NCBI GenBank assembly: GCA_022885665.1
Contig: JAGQDJ010000044.1
Location: forward strand, 248,632 to 312,631
DNA: 64,000 nt
From: Triops longicaudatus
Lineage: Eukaryota > Arthropoda > Branchiopoda > Notostraca > Triopsidae
Reading direction: 5' to 3'
The translations under genes were made by a program, and so were the position numbers. Under the pieces are notes generated by a model. That model made no database searches. It was not told where the DNA came from and saw nothing but the letters and a program-made list of their open reading frames with translations. Each line of letters starts with the position of its first letter. The first letter of the stretch is position 1. Below, piece after piece: positions 12,139 through 23,310 of the stretch.

Positions 12139-15100
12139 CCACACACATGAGAAACAATACGGTTGCCGAGTACGTTAACCATACACACGTCAAAGGTTTT
12201 CAAATAAATATTTTTTCACGACGATTTGTTCGTAACAGAGTTCTTAAAATTGTATTTATTTTAGAACATGTACTTTAATTTGTTTACAGTGTTAAACCAT
12301 TTTAGTAACGAACGTGAGTTTATCGAATGGCAGTCGTAGAAATGAAAAAGGCCACAAAAGTTAGCTCTCAGAATGACTTACAATATAAGATAATTAGAGT
12401 CTTGTAATTGTTTATTACTTATTGGAAATTTCGTTTATTATTTATTGGAAATTACTTATTGGGAATTTATTCATTTGTTTTTACTCTGGATCTATATTAC
12501 CCAGTGACAGAAAATAAACGAACGAAAGTTTATCTGGCAACGGTAAGTGCAATGTTCAGAACCCTGTGACGTTTAGGAAGGCGTAAACTCTAGGCTGTAA
12601 TAGGAGCATTCCCCATTAATTAATTACTTTAGTGGATTTAATGGTATTGAGGAAAGCAAGTCTTGCAGGCTCCCGGACCGCATTCCTTCGCATAATTTGG
12701 AGGACATTCTATTTCGTGCTTGGTCTGGAAATAATGCGAAAATCTGTAGCAAAAAGGAAAGAATGCAGTATACAGCAGGAAGAAACTGACGAGATGGTGT
12801 CCTCCGTCGTGATTGTCCACAATTGCCATTGCAGAAGCTAGGCGAAAAACCGAGAGGAAAATTTTATGGCGTGGAATTAATTAGTCCACTAGGACATCCA
12901 TGACCGTCGTTTCTTTAGAATGTGGTCATTACAGAACCTCGAAAATATGGGGAAAAGGAGATAAAACTGCAGCAACGGAATAACCCTCTGGTCAGAAAAT
13001 GCCGTCACAGACCAACTTGCACGGAAAGGGAGGTCCGTTTTTATTCTCGCACCAACTTTCACGCTTCTTTGACGACCTTGCGTATCTTGTAAATTGGCTT
13101 TTGTCGTTGTTAAGGAGTGGAGTCAAAACGGAAAAAGAAAAACATACAGCCTTGTCAATAAGTTGATGTTTTGAGGGGTATTCAAGTGTAAATTAAAGAG
13201 AGCGTAGCTAAGGAAGCTAGTCTCTTAGATGAATATAAGTGTTTTCTATATTTTCCCCCTTTTTTTCGTGATCATCTTAGCTTGGCAATGCTTATCTGCT
13301 TTATGATCTCTTTATCGTCTTTCCAGACCATTTTCCTAGACGCGGTTTTCTCTTCCTTTTTTCGATCGTAAACACCCGACACCCATTCAAGCTATGCAAA
13401 TGAAGGCAACTGTATTTTATGTCTACCCAACGCCAGCGTTCTTTCCATAACGATTGATAAAGCACCTTTCCTTAAACCCATAGCCTGGAAGATCCCTTCG
13501 TCCTATGGGTTCTTGTTTTATTTCCAAGACGGCTGATATTTGTTATAATATATCGAGTTTATTAGTACTGAAGCTCTATTAAACTTGGTATAACTTATAC
13601 GCGAATTATAGAAGCGAGGGTCAGGTTGTTCCAACGTTGGAGGAAGCGCTTTGACTTTCTTCTAAAAGTGTAGGGTGATGTGTGTCCATGCTAATGATGA
13701 GTGGCTATTGGGTGGAGCGGGAATATTCTCGTTATGAAAGAGCCAGCGAGAAGGAGAGAGAGCCAGAGAGTGAGAGAGCTATAAGGAGAGAAGAAGAGTG
13801 ATGTGTAGTCATTTGAGAGTATGGTAGTCAGTTCCAGTTAATGCGTGAAAAGAAAACAAAGCCCTCCCTTGAAAAACACGCTGCTCATTAGTCGGACATA
13901 TTTGGCATACGAGATGAAGCCTTTTTCGCAATAGGTGATTTCCCGAGTCACCGCACAAGATGGGCTATGTCGGTTGCCCAGTTTGCTTACGTTACTCGTA
14001 CGCTCAATAATAAGCAAAGTGTAGGAGTTTACTCATGGCAGGGTAGAAAAACGCCACTATTTCGAGGTACAGCTAAAAACCGGTATGTGCTCTTATCCTC
14101 TTTTTTACCCAAATGTTCATGTAGCTTTTGTACAAGACAAGCATGTCTTGACAGAAAACATAAGCAAAACACAAGAGACCCGGGCGTTGCTTCAGAAGAA
14201 TAGGAAAATCTAGCCAAAAAGTTAGCAAGGCGTGCCTGAGAAAAACGTGACGTTATGGATTAGAAACAAGAGAAAGCAACGTTGCCTTATCTAGGCTGCT
14301 TCAATGAGGTAACTAGTAACAAGTATTGAGTGCTACACCGCCTTAGTAACTTTTAAATTGGGGTATTAATTGACCATGACATACAGCAGGGGGCCGTGAC
14401 ATCGGCCTTTTATTAACGTTTTATGCAGCCGAAAGAGAGGTCTCGCCCCAACCGCATTAAACACAGCTTCATTGTACTGTTACATTATGTCCCAATGCAT
14501 AAAATAAGCTCCAAGCTAACCGGTTGTGTAATTAGTATTAAGACTTGCAAGGGAAAGCACTGCCCAATGGGTTTTTGAGAGGCCCATAATATGGATTTAA
14601 GGTTGATGCAGGGTTTTAACTTCCTGAAATAAACTTTTTTATTAAAAAAAAGAAACGAAATGGGTGAAAAAAATATTTTATAATGAGAAAAAGCTATGTT
14701 TTTATCTGAGCACACGTTTGTTCTCTCTTTTCCACGAAAACACGCTAACTTGCAAAGGAACAGAATGCAGGTAGAAATGTCTTATCACCTTCGCATTTTA
14801 TGCTCTACGTATAATATCTTCTTCTCCTTCAACAAGCCGGAAAAGATTTTCTATTGTTGGAAATATGCAGGATTGTCTTGTTTGGGAACACGAGACATTT
14901 GTTGTTACCGGCGGTCATCGACATCGAACGCCCGCAGTTGCTACTTGGTTGGTTCCTTTCGACGTTACTTCTGGTTTGGAAAATGCGAGTTAACAGCTGT
15001 TCACATCCTCAGCCCTTTCGGTGTCGAATACAGTAAGCAGAATACCTCTATTGTTCAAAGGAGAGGTGGCTTCTTAGGCAGCCAAAAGCATCGTTCTCTG

Positions 15101-16780
15101 CCACTCTTGTGGCTGGAACCTAAAGCGGAGCAAAAGGTAGAGCTCACGGAACAAGAAAGCAGTAGGCAGGTATAGTACCACGAATAGTATTTCTTTAAAA
15201 CTTGCTAAATTGCTCTCTATTCAGGTGCAATGTGGTATAAAAGACAAAATGACCCGTTACACGTTACTATTGAAACTGCCCGAAACCTGCCCTCCTGGAA
15301 TATGGGGCTCGCGATTGTCTTCTTTTGTCTCTCTCGCTCCGTCTTTCACTCACAGTATGGCTCCATGACATGTGACTTGAACAAGTTAACTTTCGTATGT
15401 CGTCAAGAACACAGATTGTCTCACAAGGAGAAAACGTTCACTAGATGGGATTTTTATCTGCTACGGACCGCGTATGATTTTAAAATGAAAGGGAGTGAGA
15501 TTAGATTCATGTTGGACCCCTAACAGAGTCTGACATGCATGAACAACAACAAACGGACAAGGGAAAAGGAAAGTCAGAGTCAAATAATAAAATCCATTTT
15601 CGTCGGCCTTTCAGATCGTAGCGTGTAGGCTCCTATCCTTTTTCCGATCAATTGAATTTTGTAATGAATTTTAGCGAAGCGTGTGCTTGAAAAGAAAATC
15701 CGTGAAACGAACCCGGGATGCTTTAGGATTGCAATTCTCGTACCATTTGACCAATGACGAAAGAAACGCGCTGTCAAGGCATTTCTTGCCGCTCCATCAC
15801 CGTCATCTTTATCTGCTATCATTTCCAATTTCGGGCAACAGTAAGACAGCGCATAAAATTCTTTACGTGTAATTTTCACTTCATCGCTCTTGTCATGTCC
15901 GAAATTTAGATCCTAATCCTCCAGTAAAATCTAATTACAGGAGTTACATTAGCTCGCACGTTAGCTCGTTCTGACGATCTCGCTAACGAATGCGTGGGTT
16001 TTCAACGATTTTAAGTAACCATAGAAAAAAGGCACTTGAGAGCTAAGGATTAATAGAATCCCTTAAATTACTCTGCAAGAGAAAAAAAAATATGGGAAGT
16101 GGTTCTGTTACAGAGCTTTTTGACTGACCACGTGCCAGACTGGTAAAACTGAAAGCAAAAAACCTGCTAATCGAATACTCTAACAAAGAGCATTATAGAA
16201 TGTACAGTAGACTCGGGTCAATTGTGACATTTCGCGATTTTTACTTACATAGTTGTAAATGCTCTTCAAAGTGTTTTCTTTCTTTTTATACAGAGTGATA
16301 AATCCATTATCTATTGCTAATACTTTTCCCCAGCAAATGTCAATGACGATTATAGCTTCATATACGGAAAAATGGGTCCCAAATATTTTCACAATGCACT
16401 TGTTTTGCGTAGTCGTTGTCAAGGGGTGGGGCTACAGTCCTTATTTCTGCCGAGAACAATTTTCTGACGAGGGCGTGTCACTCATCCTCATTGTCTCCGC
16501 TACCAAAGGCAGTTCTTATACATATTAGATTATTTTCCAATATCCGATTATTCGGAATCAGGAAGGTGGTCCATTGTGGCAAGGAAGGTAATGAGAGTTC
16601 GTGCAGCTAATGTAGTTTTTGCTTCCAGGATGCGGCGCTGAGCAGTTCCAAGTTACCAGCAATCGTTAGCTCCTCCACTAGATGACTCTGGTCCAGCTCA
16701 AAATCAAATGAAAATCAAGCTAGCTGGCTTGAGCCGCGTTGTTGTGGTACCGAATAAAAAACATATTCAAGAATTTTAAA

Positions 16781-17369
16781 ATGGCTGACGATTCTGATCA
16801 GGTAATTATTTTCACGATTAACTACCGTTGACAGCATTAGTTGTGCGGAACTGAATTTTCACTTTATTAACATTTTATACACTGTTTTTAATGCTGTCTT
16901 TTCGATGAAAAATTAGGTTCCAGCTATTACTGTCGAAGAACCCCTTGATTTGGTTCGTTTAAGCTTAGATGAACGTATTTACGTTAAGATGCGCAATGAA
17001 CGGGAACTGAAAGGAAGGTTGCATGTAAGTACTGATTCAAAAATCTATTCTTAACATGTAGCACGTAATCTCTGACAGTAAGCGTGATTACTCGCAGCTT
17101 CTCTACATATTGACTTCTGTTAGTAGTGTTTTACGTTACAATTTGTATTGTCACTCAGTTAATTTTAGATACTAATAATAATATCGTTCTAGGCCTACGA
17201 TCAGCACTTAAACATGGTACTAGGAGACGTGGAAGAGACTGTTACATCCGTTGAAATTGACGAAGAAACTTATGAAGAAGTGTACCGTACTACCAAACGT
17301 ACTATACCTATGTTATTTGTTCGTGGCGATGGTGTCATTCTCATTTCACCCCCTGTTCGCGCTAGTTAA
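16781..17369 (+). CDS. LSM3: U6 snRNA-associated Sm-like protein LSm3
   Basis: Three exons, 16781-16801, 16917-17024 and 17193-17369, give a 101-residue protein, essentially the family length (human 102). LSm3 is a subunit of the LSm2-8 ring that binds the U6 snRNA 3' end in the nucleus and of the LSm1-7 ring that acts in cytoplasmic mRNA decapping. The protein starts MADDSDQ; Sm motif 1 is in exon 2 (PLDLVRLSLDERIYVKMRNE) and continues into exon 3 (AYDQHLNMVLGD). Sm motif 2 ends with FVRGDGVILISPP. All junctions are GT-AG in phase 0. The first exon codes only seven residues, as often seen for this gene. The gene converges on METTL1, whose stop codon is only about 77 bp away. Nothing is damaged. 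Confidence 0.96.
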
Positions 17370-17445
17370 GGCTGATGACTTTCATTCATTACACGTTTGT
17401 GTCACTTGTATAAGGTTTATTGTCCTTAATTCATTTGTACAAAAG

Positions 17446-18371
17446 TTACTGCGGCACAAGTACTGGATCCGCTATTCTCCTGAAGACAGCTAGAAACGTA
17501 CTGCCTTTATTTCTCGCTACTTTCTTACCCTCTTCAGTACTTTCAAAGAGCTTCTCTACGACTGGGTCCGCTTCCTAATTAAGTAGGTCTTCAAGCAACA
17601 GTAACTGGGCTCTTAATGTTGTACTTACATTTTCTTTCTGTGTAACGCGCTGAAAAAGCGGATGTGCTTCAAAGTGGGATACCATCCATTGGTGCAAATC
17701 TTCGACGTCTGTCACCGTATACACGATACCCTAGATAAAAATTTCTTTGTTTAACTACCCTAGTTGAGTGAAATTCCAACTCACCCCTTCAGCAAGTGCG
17801 TATGCATATTCGGCCAAGAGAGTTTCGTTAATGATCCTCCACTTATGCTTTGCTTTCTTGAAATGAGGGTCAGGGAAGAGAAAAAATAACTTCTGGAGTT
17901 GTCCCTTGGCAAAGAAACAAGGCAGGTATTTCATTGCGTTGGAACGCAAGCACGCGATATTGTTATATTCTCCGGGATTTTGCAGTCTTAACGCTTTTAT
18001 CCGGTCTTGAACATAATCTGATACTTTGACTCGAATTTCCAGGCCGAGCATATGGGTTCTGGGAAACATAGGCGCCAAGCTAACTACATAAGAACGATTA
18101 AATTGGTCGTGCAATTGAAAGAATTTTACCCAACAATCCACCATAGCCGCAACCAATATCCAAAAATGTTACGGCATCCTCAGGGCCAAAATTCGGATAC
18201 AGCGTTTTCCAATCCATTTCGGACGGCGAAACTGGACTAGATGTACGCAACCAAACAAAATAATGAAATTCTTTTAACATTTCCATGGTTCAGAACTTAC
18301 TAGTCAAAGCAATGGTCAGCAATGGGGTTGGAATGCGCACGCTGCCTGTAATATCGTTTCTGAGGGAGCAT
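17446..18371 (-). CDS. METTL1: tRNA (guanine-N7-)-methyltransferase catalytic subunit (METTL1/Trm8)
   Basis: Five minus-strand exons, 18371-18301, 18236-18130, 18083-17785, 17730-17629 and 17574-17446, code for 235 residues. The enzyme, with its WDR4 partner, puts m7G at position 46 of many tRNAs. The start is set by the family-typical opening KRYYRQRAHSNP only five residues in. The SAM-binding motif DIGCGYGG is in exon 2, LGLEIRVKVSDYV and ACLRSNAM follow, and FLFPDPHFK plus KHKWRI mark the catalytic and tRNA-contact region in exon 3. Exon 5 ends with FRRIADPVL. The last intron must use the acceptor just before GAAGCGGAC, because other choices meet a stop. It lies tail to tail with LSM3 and head to head with YME1L (ATG to ATG about 253 bp). 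Confidence 0.95.
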
Positions 18372-18624
18372 TTTGAAATTTTAGTGAATGAATACAGCAA
18401 CTTCTTCTTTCGATTGTATTTAGGTTGCTGGCCACGCGGTACTCACTAAAATATTTTGAATTGTTTTGCAAATTGTTCTAAACGCCATCTACGACCGTGG
18501 TTTGTAAGCGTACCGATCTAGCGAACTGGCTGTTTGTTGATGGTAAATTCTGTGTTGATGCAGCAACATTAATCCTGGGGATACGGATTACGTTTCTGGA
18601 AATTCTACGAATTCAGTAACTACC
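18372..18624. promoter_or_regulatory. Shared upstream region of METTL1 and YME1L (bidirectional promoter)
   Basis: The two start codons face away from each other across 253 bp, so both promoters and both 5' UTRs must fit into this gap, or overlap the neighbouring gene. I see no TATA box in a convincing place. The inference of a bidirectional promoter rests on spacing only. Confidence 0.5.
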
Positions 18625-21396
18625 ATGCTTAGTGTCACTTGCACGCAGAGCCAGGTAAAATACTTTTGGGCCTATATGGACTTATACCGTTACGTAATTT
18701 GCGTAGGCCATTCTCCAAGTGTCCCAGTACGTTTCAGCCTTAACATCGCGTGCCAGTACCCCGAGCTTCGCAAGATGTAAAACGTCCACCAGACCTGCAG
18801 CTTATTCCAGCGGAAATTTTGAAATAGAGTTTTCAGAAAGCTTTCTAAACGTATGAGGAAAAGTATCTCAAATGAGAACTAATGTGATCTCTTACTAGGC
18901 CGCCAGAAATTGTGCTGAAAATCGGGGCTTGGATGTTTCTCGTTTGGCCAACTTATCCGAAAGGCTTTCACCATTTGTTGCTAAGAATACAGTAGTCACT
19001 TCATCCCGTCCAAAACTTCCCTGGCTAGTGTCCCACGTGTCTCAGCCTACTTTCTCACAGAATAAGATATGGTTGAATGAAACCGGTAGTTTGCATTCGC
19101 AACATCCGTGTCACATCATAATTAGAGGCTTCAAGACCTATCGTAGTGAGATTTCCAGAAACGACACAATTGCAGAGAAATTACGTGAAAGACTATTTGC
19201 CAGACGGGAAGCTTTTGCAGCGGCAACGTCAGTGAAGGACAGGACCAAGTTGTCTTCCACTATAGCGGAGCAAAAACTGAGAGGTATTTTGCTATTGTAA
19301 TTATAATTAATGCCAGTGTATCGTGTCCATCGTTCAGGTTGGATGGGTGATGAGAACATGCCGAAAGAAGAACAAGAAAGGTTGAAGATATCTTTCGCAG
19401 AAGGCTATTTAGCCGGGGCAGATCCATCAAAACAGCCTCCTTCAAAAACCATAAAAACTCTAAAAACCATTCAAAACGTTTTAGCTATCGCCGTTTTCAT
19501 AGCTATACTTCTATCGCTCATGGGTAGTTAACAAAAATTGTTGGAACAAGCAGCCTCTATCCTTTAGTGTAATCTAGGCACCTTGGGCGGTGGATCAGTT
19601 TTCCGGGTTTCAGTTGGCAATGGGAACGAAGTCGCACCCGAAGAAATCAATGTCACGTTTGAAGATGTCAAGGGTGTTGAAGAAGCAAAACAAGAATTAA
19701 AGGAGGTGGTGGATTTTCTGAAAAACCCCGAAAAATTTTCGGTACTGGGTGGCAAGCTGCCGAAAGGTACAAATTTTAAGCATGACAATTATTTTTCACT
19801 GAGAATTTAAATACTGCCGAGATGTTTTACAACAACTTTTATATAGGTGTATTGCTTGTGGGACCGCCTGGAACCGGTAAAACTTTGCTTGCGCGCGCTG
19901 TTGCAGGAGAAGCTGGTGTTCCGTTCTTCCATGCTGCGGGAGCTGAATTCGACGAAATCTTGGTTGGCCAGGGTGCCAGGAGAGTCAGGGACTTATTCAG
20001 TGAGTGTTGTGGCTAGGAAACCTTTGGTCTTGAAATTTCTAACGGTTTCCTTATTTAGAAGCGGCAAAACAACGAGCTCCTTGTGTGATTTTTATTGACG
20101 AGATAGATTCTGTGGGTGCCAAACGAACGAACTCGGTATTACATCCCTATGCGAACCAAACGATTAATCAGCTCTTGTCAGAAATGGACGGGTAATTAAA
20201 CAACTAAATTGTAGCATTATAAGTATAAGTACTCATTTTTGCTTGTAGCTTCCATCAGAATGAAGGCGTTATCGTGCTTGGAGCTACCAACAGAAGAGAA
20301 GATCTTGACAAAGCCTTACTTCGACCAGGGCGTTTCGACGTGGAAGTCCAAGTAAGCGGCTTCAGATTCCATAGAAAAAGGAACTTACTAGGGACTTTGT
20401 AGGTGCCCACACCAGATTTAGCCGGCCGAAAAGAAATCTTGCAACACTACTTGGCTAAGATCCAGATTTCTTCGGATGTGAACGTTGATGTTCTTGCCCG
20501 TGGGACAACGGGATTCACAGGAGCAGATATCGAAAACTTGGTTAACCAAGCAGCTGTTCGAGCTGCAGTTGATGGTGCACTAGCAGTTTCGATGAAGTAC
20601 TTGGAATCATCCCGAGATAAAGTCTTAATGGGTAGGTATAGCTTTTGCTATTTGACCTCACCTTGAATGCATTGTGGTGTGTTGTTTAGGACCCGAGCGT
20701 CGTTCGCGTATCCCGGACGAAGAAGCGAACATTATCACTGCCTATCACGAAGGTGGTCATACGTTAGTTGCTCATTACACAAAAGAAGCTCACCCTCTCC
20801 ACAAAGTTACGATCATACCGAGGGGTCCGTCATTAGGACATGTAAGGTTTATAGGTTGAGAAACTCGCGTAATCGTTATTGTTTGTTCCCTGTAGACTGC
20901 GTATATCCCTGACAAAGAGCGCTACCATGTTACTAAGGCACAGATGTTAGCTATGATGGATACTATGATGGGTGGTCGTGCAGCTGAGGAGCTGATTTTC
21001 GGTCCAGATAAAATAACGTCGGGAGCAGCGAGTGACTTAAAAGTATTAACTGTTTTATTTTTAAGTACAAATAGCACTAATCCATTGTATATCCTGCAGC
21101 AAGCTACTGCATTAGCAACACAAATGATAAAGCAGTGGGGTATGTCCGAGAAAGTCGGACTAAGAACGTTGGAAGAACCGTCCGGTTCGTTTGTTGTCGT
21201 CAACGATCTGAGCCCTTCGACCGCAGAAGCAGTCGATACGGAGATTAAGCGTCTTTTACAAGAATCCTATGATAGAGCAAAAGCTATTTTGAAGGCACAC
21301 GCTCAAGAGCATAAAGCGCTCGCAGAAGCGCTCATTAAGTATGAAACTCTTGACGCTGAAGATATAAAAACGATCTTAAGTGGCAAGGATAAGTGA
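18625..21396 (+). CDS. YME1L1: ATP-dependent zinc metalloprotease YME1L (mitochondrial i-AAA protease)
   Basis: Twelve exons in consistent phase (18625-18654, 18707-18850, 18899-19283, 19338-19523, 19578-19766, 19847-19999, 20059-20191, 20249-20351, 20403-20631, 20690-20841, 20896-21042, 21100-21396) code for 715 residues. The enzyme sits in the mitochondrial inner membrane facing the intermembrane space and degrades membrane and import-related proteins, including processing of OPA1. The N-terminus is Ser/Thr/Arg-rich, as expected for import. One membrane helix (VLAIAVFIAILLSLMG) is in exon 4. The AAA module has Walker A GPPGTGKT, Walker B CVIFIDEID and the second-region-of-homology RPGRFD. 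The M41 zinc site is HEGGH in exon 10. Pore loop 1 reads DEILVGQGA, with Leu where many FtsH-family members have an aromatic. An AATAAA lies at 21402. Confidence 0.96.
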
Positions 21397-21401
21397 AACA
21401 A

Positions 21402-21407
21402 AATAAA
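21402..21407 (+). terminator. Polyadenylation signal of YME1L
   Basis: A canonical AATAAA starts six bases after the YME1L stop codon. It is the nearest such signal and would give a very short 3' UTR. Confidence 0.55.
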
Positions 21408-21854
21408 GTAAGATTTTCGTTAGACATTTTTGGATGTTCTGTATTCCGAAATATTGTTCAATCGTATGGTCGGAGTCATACAATTTAAAATATAATATCT
21501 GTTCTCTTAATTTTTGGTTAGTCTCGAAACCAAAAGGGTATTGAATTTATTTCACTGGCTTAAACCAAAAAATGCGGACTGCCTTGATGGTAGTGATTTG
21601 AATAGAGCATTATAAAATCAATGGTCGTGTGTGTTACGCCAACGCGAATCATATTACCTTAGTTTGTTTAAAAAACTTCTATTATACAATTGGAGGTAGC
21701 TTTTCAAAATTACAAAGAAGTTGCGGAATGGCGGAAGCTGACAGAAAGTGACGAAAGCTGCGCCAGTTCACTTTTGAAATTTTAACTCTTTGCTATCTAC
21801 TATATTTTTTATGTGCTGAAAGAGACGTGGACAGGGGCAAAGCCAGGAATTTTT

Positions 21855-21928
21855 TTCGGGGGGGGGGGGGGGGGGGTGGCTTCGCTGCGCCCAANGGGGG
21901 GGGGGGGGAGGTGGCTTCGCTGCGCCCT
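21855..21928. repeat. Poly-G runs flanking a duplicated 17-mer, with one N
   Basis: Two poly-G runs of about 20 and 13 bases are each followed by the same GTGGCTTCGCTGCGCCC, with an undetermined base at 21895. The upstream context GGGGCAAAGCCAGGAATTTTTTTCGGGG resembles a widespread invertebrate interspersed repeat ending in poly-G. The duplication could be real slippage or a sequencing/assembly artefact caused by the homopolymer. Confidence 0.5.
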
Positions 21929-22346
21929 AGACGTGGAAGTAACTCACTACCGCCCGTAGGAAATTTTAATCTAACTACTTCTTGTGCTTAGTTGGGCGTA
22001 CGTGCTCCCAAGGTATATACCAGAGAGGGCACTACAAGCGCCGTAGCCTTTAATGGTTAAATTTACCTGATTCTACGAATTTGGGTATAAATTCAACGCT
22101 AACTCGCGATCCCAGGATACTAAAATTTATCTACGCATTCTTAGCTCGACGGAAGGCTTTTATGTAATGTATTTGTATTTTTTAAACGATTCTGTCGGAC
22201 CCTCTAACGATAAGTAAAAGCCAAGCACAATAGGTGGCAGTATAAGTAATTTGTAGCTAGTAAGTAAACGTATGGAGTCGACTTGCAAGTTAGTCTTCGA
22301 AGTAAAGGAATTTCCTATTACTTGTGCACTTCTCTATTGAAAAACA

Positions 22347-23310
22347 ATGGATGTGTCAGCTTATGATAAGGAAGCGGATGAAGAAGCTAAAAGGAGTGTA
22401 CAATATCGATGTAAGTTACCATTTACGTACATAAGGTTCATAAAAAAATCAAACGCGAAGTCAAGGTGACTCGGAAGACAAGTCAGTCAAGTTGACTTGT
22501 AAGCTACCTAAATCTGGCCTTCTTTTAAGCGCTAAAGTTTAAACCTCTATTCAGGGACAGAAGAAAAAACACTGCAGTTTATTCTACATCGCCATCAACG
22601 AACGCATCTCTTTAATAAGAAGAGAAATACTTCCAAAGCGGGATGGCAGTATGTATCAGATTATTTTATACGTTTTTAATCATTTAGTTCTTTTTAAGGG
22701 GAATTCTGAACGACATGGGCTTATCGCAGTACGTGACGCACCATCAGGCCCAAAAGAAGTGGAATAACCTTTGGTCTAGATACAAAGTAAACTTGCGATT
22801 CGTAAGCCTAACTTTCTTTAAATTTTCTTTCGATTGAAGTGTATTAAAAAAGGCTTAGCTGAGGGAGAGAAACTAGGAACCGAAGACCTCGCTTCTTGGC
22901 CTTTCTATGAGGTTATGGATGCAATAGCAACTGGAAACCCCATAGGTGTAGCAGTAACTACGCTTCCACCTATTCAAGCATCCGCGACTGATGATTCCCG
23001 AGCAATAATAACGTCTATAATGCATGTTGACCAAGTAGAAATTCCTGCCGAAGATACCGTGGATACCCAGGAACCTTTGAGAAAGAAGTCCAGAATATCA
23101 GAAGAAAAGGCAGAGTCTGGTTTGTACCATGCAGTCCCGGAAGGAATTATAGACGATAAACTTTCACCACTGCTTCACAGTCTATGCCACGAAGTTAATT
23201 TACTTCGTGAATCAATCGAGTCGAATACCGAGAAGCTCATTTCCGCTATTGAAAGGGTAGCTAACATGTTACACACCAAGGACACAGTTGGTGTAGGAAA
23301 CAGTCGTTAG
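22347..23310 (+). CDS. Myb/SANT-like DNA-binding domain protein
   Basis: Four exons (22347-22410, 22555-22648, 22699-22786, 22840-23310) code for 238 residues. The N-terminal part is a trihelical Myb/SANT-like domain (about residues 20-95): WTEEKTLQFILHRH, then a WQGILNDMGL helix, KKWNNLWSRYK, and an aromatic LASWPFYEVMD at the end. This arrangement is that of the Myb/SANT-like DNA-binding domain found in transposon-derived and transcriptional regulators. The C-terminal half is acidic and low-complexity, with KKSR as a possible nuclear signal. It ends with a Leu-rich, heptad-like stretch (LHSLCHEVNLLRESIES...) that could form a coiled coil for dimerisation. The target is unknown. All splice sites are GT-AG and the frame is intact, so it is not an obvious pseudogene. 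Confidence 0.8.

Larger units (their letters stand above)
280..16780. other. Long region without a recognisable gene
   Basis: About 16.5 kb with only short overlapping open frames, often open on both strands, and none with a domain I know. It contains an AT-rich patch (about 360-500), a 3-unit tandem repeat near 7.9-8.1 kb, decayed DNA-transposon pieces near 9.2 kb and 12.0 kb, a perfect 12-bp palindrome CTCGCGCGCGAG at 10041-10052, a three-fold direct repeat of a TTATTGGAAATT-like unit near 12.41-12.48 kb, and a purine-rich AG run near 13.74-13.80 kb. Two adjacent open frames at 5460-5864 and 5801-6016 look somewhat coding-like but match nothing I recognise. Non-coding transcripts or genes with very short exons cannot be excluded by eye. 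Confidence 0.5.

Noticed and set aside
16203..16230. CAGTAGACTCGGGTC as a pogo-like transposon end
   Set aside because: Only the first ten bases fit and no inverted partner end was found nearby.
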